Source: a virus
Length of the DNA: 24,100 nt
Strand: one strand, 5' to 3'
Virus record (IMG/VR): IMGVR_UViG_3300036768_001570
Location: 1 to 24,100 of that record
Under the pieces are notes generated by a model. The model saw nothing but the letters and a program-made list of their open reading frames with translations. It was not told the DNA's origin and did not search any database. Made by a program: the position numbers and the translations under genes. Shown here piece by piece: positions 14,852 to 22,479 of the stretch; position 1 is the stretch's first letter, and the number at the start of each line of letters is the position of its first letter.

Positions 14852-16661
14852 AACCAACAGTTACCGTTACATTATTGAAGATGATTATATTATTCAAGTA
14901 AGTTTCAATGTCAGGTATTTCTGGAACGGCAGTGAATTTCATAGTGCCGTGAGTAGTATCAGCACTATCGCCGCTAGTTATATCGAGATCTAAAATAACT
15001 CGCAGAAGACCTTTTCCATATTCAATTGTGCCAATAGAACGATTTATTGCTTTTATGTTATTATTATCAACGATCCATAGACCGCCTTGCATATCATCAA
15101 CAATTTTACATTTTTGGCGGCCAAAATCAAATTCAGAACTCACTAGCGATCCAGGTTTTACTTTATTTCCGAAGAACACAATATATTCGCTGCTTGTCCT
15201 ATATGTAAACTCCAAGATTTTCGTCATTTTCTTTGCGCTGTATATTCGCGTAATAGATGGCTCTCCTTCGCGAATATAGTCAAGAAAATCTACTTCACTC
15301 AAACCTGCATCAAATCTATCTAACTTCTCAATGCTGTACTGCATAGCCTTATCGAAAACATATTTCTGAAGTTCGCCTATTGTTTTCGATGTTCTGGACT
15401 GACTAAATTTAACAAAAATGTCGACGTCGACAATAAGATATTCAGGATCCACTATCTTGAATTTTGTGCCGACAGTTCCGTACTTTCCTAAAATCTTTTC
15501 GATATCTTCACGAGCAGATCCGCTTAATTTCAAGCCTTTCTTAGGTTTTACACACACAAAAACAGTTCCATAATCTTTAATAAAATTCTTTTCGCCGCCC
15601 CAGACGCTAATACTATCGATATTGCGAAATTCGCTAAGTAAAACAGATTTATAATCGCTTTCAGTGACAATTCTATTTTGTCTGCGATAATGGTGAGGGA
15701 TGTTAAATCTCATCTCATCAATAGTTTCACCTTGCATCCCCCCGTTGCTTACCTCGGTTACAATTGTCGAGAATTCTGTGAAGAGTATGACGGTATTACG
15801 AATTGAATCTATTCGCTGCGGTTTGACAAAAACCATAGACTTACAGCCATTTCCTGACTCACCTTTTGTCGACAGATATACAGCTTCTATAACATTGCCG
15901 CTACTTAGTTTTCTGCCGAATTGATCATTACCGAAAAATATTTCATAATACCCTTCTTCGTTCGTACTCAAGTAGAAGACTTCACTAAGAGCATCTATTT
16001 TGAATAAATTGCTTGCGAGAGAAAATTCTTTCTTTTCTGTTGAATTTTCATTATCGAATACACTAATACGAAGCGTGTCGATGTCTATAGATTCATCTTT
16101 AATAACAAATCGCTGATTGGGATCATTCGCGTCAACTTTGAAACGCCATTTTTTCAGAGTTCCTTCGTAAACGGTAAATTCAGGTGATGTGTAACGAACT
16201 TTGTGATTTCCGTTGCTGATGTATTCTTCTCGTTCAGTACATATAACGTCATCAATAACATAAAATGTTCTGCTATCGTTCTCTGCGTTGGCGCCAGAAA
16301 AATAACTTCCTCTAGGAATGATAACACTTTTGCTATCAGGTTCCTGGTCAATATTGGCAGAACACTTCAAAATTACTTTTGCGCGTGCACTGCGCATACC
16401 CCTAGGGATGTATCCGTTCAATTTTGCTTTACTGAGAAGCGTTTCTCGACGAACCGCGCTATCAATAAAGCTTTCATTCAGTAACATTTTGACATAATAC
16501 CCTATGTAATGGGCATTATAAGCAAAAATATTGATGAGCGAATTTATTCCGCTTGCTTCAAAATTGTAATCTCTGTAGGTGGGGTCTTGTTTTAGAAACT
16601 CAATGAAATTTGCTTTAATTTCATTGAAATCTAATCCGTTAATTGGAAATGAAGGTTGCAT
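14844..16661 (-). CDS. gp6: Baseplate wedge protein gp6
   Basis: A 605-residue protein. The N-terminus FNEIKANFIEFLKQDPTYRD followed by YNFEASGINSLINIFAYNAH and YIGYYVKMLLNESFIDSAVR is the classic gp6 signature; the later NGGMQGETIDEMRFNIPHHY and RRQNRIVTESDYKSVLLSEF segments match the Baseplate_J-like core. gp6 forms the inner ring of the baseplate that holds the wedges together and drives the hexagon-to-star change on contraction. T4 gp6 is 660 residues, so this is full length. Its ATG overlaps the gp25 stop by one base (TAATG at 16663-16659), and its end overlaps gp7-like by 8 nt, as expected for a co-translated wedge module. Confidence 0.92.
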   Translation of the reverse strand: MQPSFPINGLDFNEIKANFIEFLKQDPTYRDYNFEASGINSLINIFAYNAHYIGYYVKMLLNESFIDSAVRRETLLSKAKLNGYIPRGMRSARAKVILKCSANIDQEPDSKSVIIPRGSYFSGANAENDSRTFYVIDDVICTEREEYISNGNHKVRYTSPEFTVYEGTLKKWRFKVDANDPNQRFVIKDESIDIDTLRISVFDNENSTEKKEFSLASNLFKIDALSEVFYLSTNEEGYYEIFFGNDQFGRKLSSGNVIEAVYLSTKGESGNGCKSMVFVKPQRIDSIRNTVILFTEFSTIVTEVSNGGMQGETIDEMRFNIPHHYRRQNRIVTESDYKSVLLSEFRNIDSISVWGGEKNFIKDYGTVFVCVKPKKGLKLSGSAREDIEKILGKYGTVGTKFKIVDPEYLIVDVDIFVKFSQSRTSKTIGELQKYVFDKAMQYSIEKLDRFDAGLSEVDFLDYIREGEPSITRIYSAKKMTKILEFTYRTSSEYIVFFGNKVKPGSLVSSEFDFGRQKCKIVDDMQGGLWIVDNNNIKAINRSIGTIEYGKGLLRVILDLDITSGDSADTTHGTMKFTAVPEIPDIETYLNNIIIFNNVTVTVGYA

Positions 16662-17050
16662 TATCGAACCCTTTGAATGTAGAAACTGATTTTATCTGTT
16701 ATTAGTAGGCTTTTAACTGAATATGATACTGTTATTTCATATCCAGACTCATCATTGGTCAGTTCAACGTTAATATCGTTTACTATTACTCTCGGTTCGA
16801 AGGTTCTTATCAACCATTCAGCTCGCGTTCGAATACTCGCTTTGATGGGATTGCTAGGTGGATCGAACAATGCGTCTCTTAGATGGCTGTGATGGATAGA
16901 TGAAAACGGAACGTCCCATTTCTCCCAAAGAAAGAGATGAAGTAAAGCCCTCTTTACCGCATCTGCGTTTACTTTCGGAGTTATATCACCTGTTAGAGGG
17001 TGAGGTGTTAGAGAAAGATCTAGATCTTTGTATAAGATATTTTCTCTCAT
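16661..17050 (-). CDS. gp25: Baseplate wedge protein gp25 (GPW/gp25 family)
   Basis: A 129-residue protein, the same size as T4 gp25 (132). The family pattern is clear: an early KVNADAVKRALLHLFLWEKW segment, the DALFDPPSN stretch, and the diagnostic EPR motif at residues 85-87 (LIRTFEPRVIVNDINVEL), then a beta-rich end (YEITVSYSVKS). gp25 joins the wedge to the sheath and caps the inner ring with gp6 and gp53; members occur in all contractile injection systems. A GGCGGG sequence at the end of the PAAR gene precedes the ATG, whose first base is 2 nt after the PAAR stop. It overlaps gp6 by one base. Confidence 0.93.
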   Translation of the reverse strand: MRENILYKDLDLSLTPHPLTGDITPKVNADAVKRALLHLFLWEKWDVPFSSIHHSHLRDALFDPPSNPIKASIRTRAEWLIRTFEPRVIVNDINVELTNDESGYEITVSYSVKSLLITDKISFYIQRVR

Positions 17051-17052
17051 CG

Positions 17053-17343
17053 CTACCCGCCAACGAAAACGTTATGGGATCCTGTCGCGACTTTACTTCC
17101 ACAGGCGACTGGATCTCCTACTCTTCCTGCACCCTTTCCGTTAACAAAAACTGACGAACTTCCTTTCTGAAGAACTGAGCTATGACAAGAAAAATTACAA
17201 CAATGTATAGCCCACGAATCACCTTCTCTATGGAAAGGACGACCGTTTACAAAAACATTTGTGCTCCCAGAGACACATTCTCTAGGAGGGAAGCATCCGT
17301 GACCTGTGCACATGTCGTGTAATCTACATGCAGCTTTTCCCAT
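17053..17343 (-). CDS. PAAR-domain spike tip protein
   Basis: A 96-residue PAAR protein, comparable to T4 gp5.4. The pattern shows two PAAR-like halves: GSTNVFVNGRPFHREGDSWA with IHCC following, and GSSSVFVNGKGAGRVGDPVA with CGSKVATGSHNVFVGG following. Histidines and cysteines (CRLHDMC near the start, HREGD, IHCC, SCH) are suited to binding the tip metal ion, as in other PAAR proteins. It caps the gp5 beta-helix and forms the point that pierces the host envelope. It is cysteine-rich for its family (eight visible). It follows gp5 by 8 nt and precedes gp25, matching the 5-5.4 order in T4. Confidence 0.93.
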   Translation of the reverse strand: MGKAACRLHDMCTGHGCFPPRECVSGSTNVFVNGRPFHREGDSWAIHCCNFSCHSSVLQKGSSSVFVNGKGAGRVGDPVACGSKVATGSHNVFVGG

Positions 17344-17351
17344 ACGCCGTC

Positions 17352-18287
17352 TTAATTGAGAAAAATCTTGCTGGCCTTTCTTGCTTCAGTTCCGCCTGTG
17401 TCTGACGTTTGGTTTCCATTAACTTTTAATTGGAAATCGCCTTCTACGGTCAAGTCGTAGTTTCCATGAATGAGCTCTCTACAATTTCCTTTGATTTCAA
17501 TGTCAGCATTTCCTTCAACGAGGATACTACCTTTTCCAACAATATCTACTTTACAATCCCCTTTAATGAGAATGTAACCATCTCCTAAGATTATTTCGTA
17601 ATTATCTGTTACTACTTTATGGACTGTTTTACCATCAGGATGAACTTCTTCGAATGTTCCGGCTTTATGGTATCGATGTAAGCGTTCTGCGCCTGCTGTA
17701 TCATCAAATTCTTCAATATGACCGCTCTCAGTTTCGCGTACGTGATTGAAAGGGTACTTCGCATTGTATGGTGTTGGAGGTTCTTGCCATTCTCCCCCGA
17801 ATGCAATTCTTGCTGTTTCAAGAGATTCTTTCTTTATCTTAACAATAGTTTCGTCAATATTTTCATTGCGAGCTAAACGATTTGTATCTTGTTCGCCATA
17901 AGGATAGGTAGGATATTTGCCGTTTGGATCTTTGAATCCAGCTCCTTCTAGTTGGTTCGGTTGAGGTCTTCCACCGAGTGTTCCTAAAATAATCGGATGC
18001 TGAGCTTCATGACCATCTGCAAAAAATCCTATAACTGTAGTTCCTTCGACGATTCCTGTCGGGCTGAATCCAATGCCACTCATAGCTGCGCTTATAATTG
18101 GTTGTACGGGTATAGCCCAAAACAGATCATCTTTTGGTATCTTACCTGTGTCTGCGGTATGGTACCCATAAATTCGAACGCGCACACGACCGATTTTTTC
18201 AGGATCCATTCGATCCTCCACAACACCAATCCACCAAACAAATTCACCATAACTGAAAGCATTATTTCTTATTTGTCTATTATTCAT
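17352..18287 (-). CDS. gp5: Baseplate spike protein gp5 without a lysozyme domain
   Basis: A 311-residue protein against 575 in T4. Residues 15-115 form the OB-fold (FVWWIGVVEDRMDPEKIGRV, then RVRIYGYHT and EGTTVIGFFADGHEAQHPII). A linker with GEWQEPPTPYNAKYPFNHVR and ETESGHIEEFDDTAGAERLH follows; this is the entry to the triple beta-helix, whose regular repeats run from about 210 to 295 (for example GKGSILVEGNADIEIKGN). The lysozyme domain that T4 gp5 carries between OB-fold and helix is absent, as in many T4-type phages, so peptidoglycan must be opened by another protein. It overlaps gp27 by 4 nt (ATGA) and is followed by the PAAR tip. Confidence 0.92.
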   Translation of the reverse strand: MNNRQIRNNAFSYGEFVWWIGVVEDRMDPEKIGRVRVRIYGYHTADTGKIPKDDLFWAIPVQPIISAAMSGIGFSPTGIVEGTTVIGFFADGHEAQHPIILGTLGGRPQPNQLEGAGFKDPNGKYPTYPYGEQDTNRLARNENIDETIVKIKKESLETARIAFGGEWQEPPTPYNAKYPFNHVRETESGHIEEFDDTAGAERLHRYHKAGTFEEVHPDGKTVHKVVTDNYEIILGDGYILIKGDCKVDIVGKGSILVEGNADIEIKGNCRELIHGNYDLTVEGDFQLKVNGNQTSDTGGTEARKASKIFLN

Positions 18288-19510
18288 TTAATCTTTACCT
18301 CATGACGTTTCTTTATCAACTCATAGTTGATGAAGTATGAATGTTTACCGAAATAGTGACTGATAGCCACGACTAAATATCTTCCTTTGAATTGTTTATC
18401 ATAAACTTCATTTTCGAAATCTTGTTGTGATGGTAGATCTATATCTACCGTGTGGCCTAGTGCTTCCCAACCTTTCACGCCTCCAGGAAGTTGAACGATG
18501 AGCTTATCTTGTTCAAGCTTCATTAGGCTACTTCTGCGACTACCAGACCAATCTGTAGCAGAGTCGAATATTGTTTCTCCGTTCCCAGATAATCCTGGGT
18601 GTTTCGGTAAGAAAGAAATATTAGCATTCTCTTGTTCGAAGAGATCCTCATTTTTCCAGGGTTTCTTTTCGGCATCAGCAGCAACATCGTCGCCGAATTT
18701 GAATTTTTTCTCATTCCAAGTTTTATCGATAAAATTAAATTGCACTAGTTTGTTGGCATATAATCCACTACTTATGTTACTCATCACATCATAATGTTCG
18801 AAATGATAATTCGTTATGCATAAATTATAATCTTCTTCTAAGTTGCCTGATTCGCCACGAATATTCGATGGTCTCATTTTGAATTTGAATATAGGAGATT
18901 CATTATACATACTTTCAATGCTTTTCATCGCATATTTCTTGTCATCTCGCATGAAAAACATCATATCCGCCGCGCCATTACATACAGCTACTTTACACAT
19001 CAGATGCGCCGCAGTAAATGGACTTAGATTCGAAATGATAGTGCTAATTTGATTGCTAGCAGAATCTGCGTCAACTGTGCCGTCTAAGTATTCTTCGATT
19101 ATTGAGCTACAGATTTGATCTGGTTGGCGATTTCTGTAACTTTGTAAAACTCTAATCCCTTGGTTTTTGATGAAATCTTGGGATACGCAGCTGATGGTAT
19201 AAAATTGCTGCATAGAATTTTCAAATTGTTTGTCACCTATCCCGAAAACGACAAATTTGAATGTTTTTTCACCGTCAGTTTCACTCTTTAGATCAGTTTT
19301 GACTGATATGGCCACTTCACTTCCTGGTACAATAGGAACATTCATCATCATATTATTTGTATCGTTCAAATCAATTGACGCAGTCCAAGTAGGACTAAAG
19401 ATATCTTGGAATACCGTCACACTTAAGACAGATTCAGTGATGTCAACGCTATCAATCTTGACCTCGAACTTAGCGAGGTCACCTGGCATTGCGCTCTTTT
19501 CGAAAATCAT
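18284..19510 (-). CDS. gp27: Baseplate hub protein gp27-like
   Basis: A 408-residue protein close to the T4 gp27 length (391). The N-terminal tube-like domain is visible in FEVKIDSVDITESVLSVTVF and FSPTWTASIDLNDTNN. A later beta domain has FKFVVFGIGDKQFENSMQQF, and YTISCVSQDFIKN with SYRNRQPDQICSSIIEEYL is typical of hub proteins of the gp27/VgrG/gp44 group. It ends GRYLVVAISHYFGKHSYFIN. Trimeric gp27 adapts the six-fold tube to the three-fold gp5 spike. Placement directly before gp5, with a 4-nt overlap, strongly supports the role, since the two form one complex. In T4 gene 27 lies in a different cluster; here hub and spike are contiguous. Confidence 0.85.
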   Translation of the reverse strand: MIFEKSAMPGDLAKFEVKIDSVDITESVLSVTVFQDIFSPTWTASIDLNDTNNMMMNVPIVPGSEVAISVKTDLKSETDGEKTFKFVVFGIGDKQFENSMQQFYTISCVSQDFIKNQGIRVLQSYRNRQPDQICSSIIEEYLDGTVDADSASNQISTIISNLSPFTAAHLMCKVAVCNGAADMMFFMRDDKKYAMKSIESMYNESPIFKFKMRPSNIRGESGNLEEDYNLCITNYHFEHYDVMSNISSGLYANKLVQFNFIDKTWNEKKFKFGDDVAADAEKKPWKNEDLFEQENANISFLPKHPGLSGNGETIFDSATDWSGSRRSSLMKLEQDKLIVQLPGGVKGWEALGHTVDIDLPSQQDFENEVYDKQFKGRYLVVAISHYFGKHSYFINYELIKKRHEVKIK

Positions 19511-20052
19511 CTTGTGGCGCCTTCTAGAATTCTCTGATACTCATCAACGAAACGCGCTATAGCCTTCGGGTTGACAACAGATATCTCTCTACGCTTCTCA
19601 TTGAGTTCCAATTCATACTGGTAATTAGTGACAGGAATTATTTCACTCGGGAAATTAGGCGTTCCGACGAGAAGACGTAAACGAGCATCATCGACATCAT
19701 CGCAAATTCTATCTATAGCAGTATCATAAAAATGATGTATGCCATATAAACCGTCGGGATATTTTGCATCAACGAATTTTTCGAGTGTCGAACTATCCAT
19801 GTACCATTCAGTCATAGGATCTATGATGTTATTTATAAACAGGATCGTCCAATAATATTTCGGCGTTTTGTATAGTTTTTCAGAAACACTTTCAGGAAGA
19901 TCGCCATCTTGGATGATATATCTTTGAAAAAGAAATATATCATCCATTCTATTGCGTTTGAGAAGAAACGCCGTTGTAATATTAACAACGTAATTTGGAT
20001 GAGTTCCGTCTACGTTGTAGTTTATTCTCGGAAAGTACTTGAAGAAAGACAT
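19507..20052 (-). CDS. gp53: Baseplate wedge protein gp53
   Basis: A 181-residue protein, near the 196 of T4 gp53. The segment LPESVSEKLYKTPKYYWTIL, then FINNIIDPMTEWYMDSSTLE, matches the conserved gp53 pattern (P..LA..IYG.P.LYWVLL..N...DP...W). A C-terminal ELNEKRREISVVNPKAIARF and VDEYQRILE corresponds to the T4 end (NEKLRQIKII...MNDLIRIME). gp53 clamps adjacent wedges around the hub together with gp6 and gp25. It overlaps gp27 by 4 nt and meets gp48-like at one shared base (20052), so it sits in a tightly coupled string. Confidence 0.9.
   Translation of the reverse strand: MSFFKYFPRINYNVDGTHPNYVVNITTAFLLKRNRMDDIFLFQRYIIQDGDLPESVSEKLYKTPKYYWTILFINNIIDPMTEWYMDSSTLEKFVDAKYPDGLYGIHHFYDTAIDRICDDVDDARLRLLVGTPNFPSEIIPVTNYQYELELNEKRREISVVNPKAIARFVDEYQRILEGATR
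19830..19837 (-). promoter_or_regulatory. Candidate internal late promoter TATAAATA upstream of gp27
   Basis: An exact TATAAATA (context GTTTATAAATAACATC on the minus strand) lies inside gp53, about 320 nt upstream of the gp27 start. It also encodes Ile-Asn-Asn within the conserved FINN segment, so it may be a by-product of protein conservation. Confidence 0.3.
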
Positions 20053-20804
20053 CAGTACCCCTCATTTACATCGTCACGAAGAACGATCTCTATTTCCGTA
20101 AATCGCAAGTTCAGAGTAATTTCAGCAGGAAATCCATCTCGAGTCATGCTCCACATGCCAGAACCAGTATAATCCGTATCAATCCCAACCAAAACGCAAC
20201 GTTTGAATCTATTTAACCATGGATTGCGGTTCTGGCCATAATGATACTCAATGGTAAATTCATTAGGATATCCTAAAAGATAGTCGCCTGATCCTCCTTT
20301 CCCTGGGGGTAATGAAGCCATTCTGAGAGATTTTATCATATCATGAATTGTATCTATGTCTTGGCGGCTGTGAGGATATAATTTGAATGTAAACTCAAAA
20401 GTTCTGAAATCGACGCCACGAAATAACATTGTCAAGTACGGATTAGGAATTTTTTGCTGAGTCGCCCCCATCAAAGTCTCAGCAGAAGCATTGCTGCCCA
20501 TTTTTTGGGCAATTGAGCTGGCTATATTGAATTTTGCCCTTGTGACACCAGCTTGATATATATTAGACAGTGCTGATCCTGCTCCTATTTGTCCGTTCAT
20601 TAATTCCGTACCAAGACCCGCAATAACACCAAGTTTTTCAGCATCCCAGCTAACAGTATTTGGATTTACTAAACGTTCAGGCATGTAGAGAGTATATGTA
20701 TTCGTTGGGCTAGATGAATTCCTATCTTGTCTTTCCCACTCTTGAAACAGAATAAAAGCTTGAAATAGATCTCCTACATTTGCAGGATACTTGTAATCTG
20801 CCAT
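20052..20804 (-). CDS. gp48: Baseplate tail-tube cap protein gp48-like
   Basis: A 250-residue protein. Features match the gp48 group of T4-type phages: a short start MADYKYPANVGDLFQAFILF, TYTLYMPERLVNPNTVSWDA, a small-residue-rich middle, and a conserved PNPYLTMLFRGVDFRTFEFT and FKLYPHSRQDIDTIHDMIKS region. LLGYPNEFTIEYHYGQ and LNLRFTEIEIVLRDDVNEGY follow. gp48 sits on the hub and, with gp54, starts tube assembly. T4 gp48 is longer (364). The gene is first in the leftward unit, with a CATAAATA late box 31 nt upstream of its ATG. A gp54 assignment is the main alternative, since gp48 and gp54 share a tube-like fold; the opposite-strand gene at 21859 is the better gp54 candidate. Confidence 0.75.
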   Translation of the reverse strand: MADYKYPANVGDLFQAFILFQEWERQDRNSSSPTNTYTLYMPERLVNPNTVSWDAEKLGVIAGLGTELMNGQIGAGSALSNIYQAGVTRAKFNIASSIAQKMGSNASAETLMGATQQKIPNPYLTMLFRGVDFRTFEFTFKLYPHSRQDIDTIHDMIKSLRMASLPPGKGGSGDYLLGYPNEFTIEYHYGQNRNPWLNRFKRCVLVGIDTDYTGSGMWSMTRDGFPAEITLNLRFTEIEIVLRDDVNEGY

Positions 20805-20810
20805 GGTCAG

Positions 20811-20818
20811 GATAAATA
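20811..20818 (+). promoter_or_regulatory. T4-type late promoter box GATAAATA for the gp4 unit
   Basis: GATAAATAGC on the plus strand differs from the T4 late box only at the first base. A start near 20824-20830 would give a leader of about 25 nt carrying GAAAGAG ahead of the gp4 ATG at 20854. Confidence 0.65.
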
Positions 20819-20826
20819 GCTTACTG

Positions 20827-20838
20827 AATACATGTATT
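20827..20838. repeat. 12-bp perfect palindrome in the divergent promoter region
   Basis: AATACATGTATT is its own reverse complement. It lies between the two late boxes, covers the predicted transcription starts of both units and overlaps four bases of the minus-strand box. It could be a protein-binding site or a consequence of the two promoters sharing sequence. Confidence 0.45.
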
Positions 20839-20842
20839 TATG
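20835..20842 (-). promoter_or_regulatory. T4-type late promoter box CATAAATA for the gp48 unit
   Basis: CATAAATAC on the minus strand lies 31 nt upstream of the gp48 ATG, with a predicted start near 20829-20824. It faces the plus-strand box at 20811-20818, so each box falls in or next to the leader of the opposite transcript. Confidence 0.65.
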
Positions 20843-20853
20843 AAAGAGTTTAG

Positions 20854-21324
20854 ATGTCTCGAGAACATTACCAAGGAAGATACAGGGTTCGAAATCCTGA
20901 AAAATATGTAGGGGATGTGAAGGATGTAGTTTTCAGGAGTCTCTGGGAAAGAAAATTCATGATCTGGTGTGATACTAATCCTAGCGTTTTGAAATGGGGC
21001 AGCGAAATTTATCCAATTCAGTATTATAGTAAAGTCGACGGAAAGGTTCGTAGATATTTTATCGATTTCTTCGTACAAATAAAGAAAGCTGACGGATCTA
21101 TTCAGAATCTCGCAATTGAAATAAAACCATTTTCGCAAACTCAGCCCCCTGTTCGTGGAAAGAAAAGAGAAAAGACATATATACAAGAATGTCTAACTTA
21201 TCAAATCAACCAAGATAAATGGGCAGCAGCTCGTGAGTGGGCCAAGAAAAATGACTTTGAATTCATCATTCTGACCGAGTACGACTTAGGACTCGCAAAG
21301 AAAAATGAGAAAAAGAAAGATTGA
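20854..21324 (+). CDS. gp4: Head completion protein gp4 (nuclease-fold)
   Basis: A 156-residue protein, the size of T4 gp4 (150). The start GRYRVRNPEKYVGDVKDVVF matches the KNPEKYKGD-type opening of the family. Residues suited to a PD-(D/E)xK nuclease core are present: E32 in WERKF, E51 after KWGS, D71 in YFIDFF, and E89-x-K91 in AIEIKP. The QTQPPVRGKKREKTYIQECL and TYQINQDKWAAAREWAKKND segments complete the match, and the protein ends with FIILTEYDL. gp4 acts after DNA packaging to make heads competent for tail joining. In T4 gene 4 also lies beside gene 53. The gene opens the rightward unit and overlaps the next gene by 20 nt. Confidence 0.9.
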   Translation: MSREHYQGRYRVRNPEKYVGDVKDVVFRSLWERKFMIWCDTNPSVLKWGSEIYPIQYYSKVDGKVRRYFIDFFVQIKKADGSIQNLAIEIKPFSQTQPPVRGKKREKTYIQECLTYQINQDKWAAAREWAKKNDFEFIILTEYDLGLAKKNEKKKD

Positions 21325-21862
21325 GGATAAAGTAAGGAAAAGCGGCAATAATGCCAAAAAGCTTGCGGCTAACAGCTTGAAATGGTTTTATAATCAAATC
21401 AAAAGTACTGCGAGTGCTTTCCCGAAAAATACTTTCAAGCCAGTCAAGGATCCTTTCATTGGCGGAATGTTTCATTTCATTTATGACCCTAAATGGAAAG
21501 AAGAATTGCCTTATTGGGATAAATTTCCTCTAGTAATTCCCATAGAAGCTTATAACGACGGTTTCTTGGGATTAAATCTCCATTATCTTCCACCAATACT
21601 GAGAGCTAAACTACTTGACGCATTGTTAGAATTAAAAGAAAAGAGTCCAACCAATCAATCATACATGCGCGTAAGTTACGAAATTCTCAAAGGGACGGTT
21701 AAACAAAATCTCTTTCAGCCTTGCTTGAAACGTTATCTTGCAAGTCATATAAGAAGTAATATCGTTAGCATAAATGAAGATAGCTGGGAAGAGGTTGCTT
21801 TTCTTCCAACACAACAATTCCAAAAAGCCTCGCATAACGAAGTTTGGAGAAATGCGAGATGA
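21305..21862 (+). CDS. Conserved T4-type phage protein, function not established
   Basis: A 185-residue protein. The start is basic (RKRKIEDKVRKSGNNAKKLA). A conserved-looking core reads FIGGMFHFIYDPKWKEELPY, then WDKFPLVIPIEAYNDGFLGL and NLHYLPPILRAKLLDALLEL. A C-terminal part has CLKRYLASHIRSNIVSINED and SWEEVAFLPTQQFQKASHNE. I recognise this core from many T4-type phages, where it lies near head and tail completion genes, but I cannot name a demonstrated function. T4 gene 2 (DNA end protector) is a neighbour of gene 4 in T4, so a gp2-like role is possible but unproven. It starts 20 nt inside gp4 and ends in an ATGA overlap with the tube-like gene, so the three genes act as one coupled unit. 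Confidence 0.7.
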   Translation: MRKRKIEDKVRKSGNNAKKLAANSLKWFYNQIKSTASAFPKNTFKPVKDPFIGGMFHFIYDPKWKEELPYWDKFPLVIPIEAYNDGFLGLNLHYLPPILRAKLLDALLELKEKSPTNQSYMRVSYEILKGTVKQNLFQPCLKRYLASHIRSNIVSINEDSWEEVAFLPTQQFQKASHNEVWRNAR

Positions 21863-22479
21863 AGAATGATGTCAGTATAAAAAGTTTTTTAGCAAAACTC
21901 GGAACAGGATTGGCCAAACCTTGTCGTTATCGAGTTGAATTCAATTTACCTCATGGTCTTGATGTTAATCCTGATACACCAAACATGAATAGTGATAGTG
22001 CAGCTGCTCGCATCAGATCCGTGGAGAAAGAATTTAACCAAAATGGTTTAGTGAATGTGTTATGTCATACATGTAATTTTCCACAGCGTTCTTTGTTAAC
22101 TTATGAGCATAAACAATTATCAGCTCCCTACAGAGTTCCATATTCACAGGCTTATGATCCTGTTACATTTAGTTTTTATGCTGATTCAGATTACATTGTG
22201 AGAGAATATTTCGATGTCTGGCAAAACGCAGTTGTAAACATTGGGGATAATACAATAAATTACTACAATGAGTTCACTAGTGATGTTAAAATTTATGCTA
22301 TAAATGCAGCAGGTAAAGATACTTATTCTGTTACTCTTTATGAAGCATACCCAATTAATATCGGTATAGTTGATCTCAGTTATAGTAACATGAATGCGAC
22401 GCAAACAGTCACGGTAACTTTGAGTTATAAGTATTGGGCTTCGAATTACAATGACACGGCTGAAAATAGAACCCAATGA
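21859..22479 (+). CDS. Tail-tube-fold protein, gp54/gp19-like
   Basis: A 206-residue protein from the ATG at 21859, which overlaps the previous stop by 4 nt (ATGA) and follows a GGAG site; an upstream in-frame TTG at 21844 is less likely. The body follows the tube fold shared by T4 gp19, gp48 and gp54: PCRYRVEFNLPHGL, then NVLCHTCNFPQRSLLTYEHK and YDPVTFSFYADSDYIVREYF, DVWQNAVV, and the final IGIVDLSYSNMNATQTVTVT followed by LSYKYW. The last two segments resemble the gp19 C-terminus (VGELQLDWDSNNEIQTFEVT). Sheath and main tube genes are usually neighbours and neither is nearby, so a baseplate tube initiator (gp54) fits better than the main tube. The exact assignment is open. Confidence 0.65.
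   Translation: MKNDVSIKSFLAKLGTGLAKPCRYRVEFNLPHGLDVNPDTPNMNSDSAAARIRSVEKEFNQNGLVNVLCHTCNFPQRSLLTYEHKQLSAPYRVPYSQAYDPVTFSFYADSDYIVREYFDVWQNAVVNIGDNTINYYNEFTSDVKIYAINAAGKDTYSVTLYEAYPINIGIVDLSYSNMNATQTVTVTLSYKYWASNYNDTAENRTQ

Noticed and set aside
22299-22306. TATAAATG on the plus strand as a late promoter for the GIY-YIG gene
   Set aside because: It differs at the last, strongly conserved position and lies in coding DNA 170 nt upstream of a gene already coupled to its neighbour.
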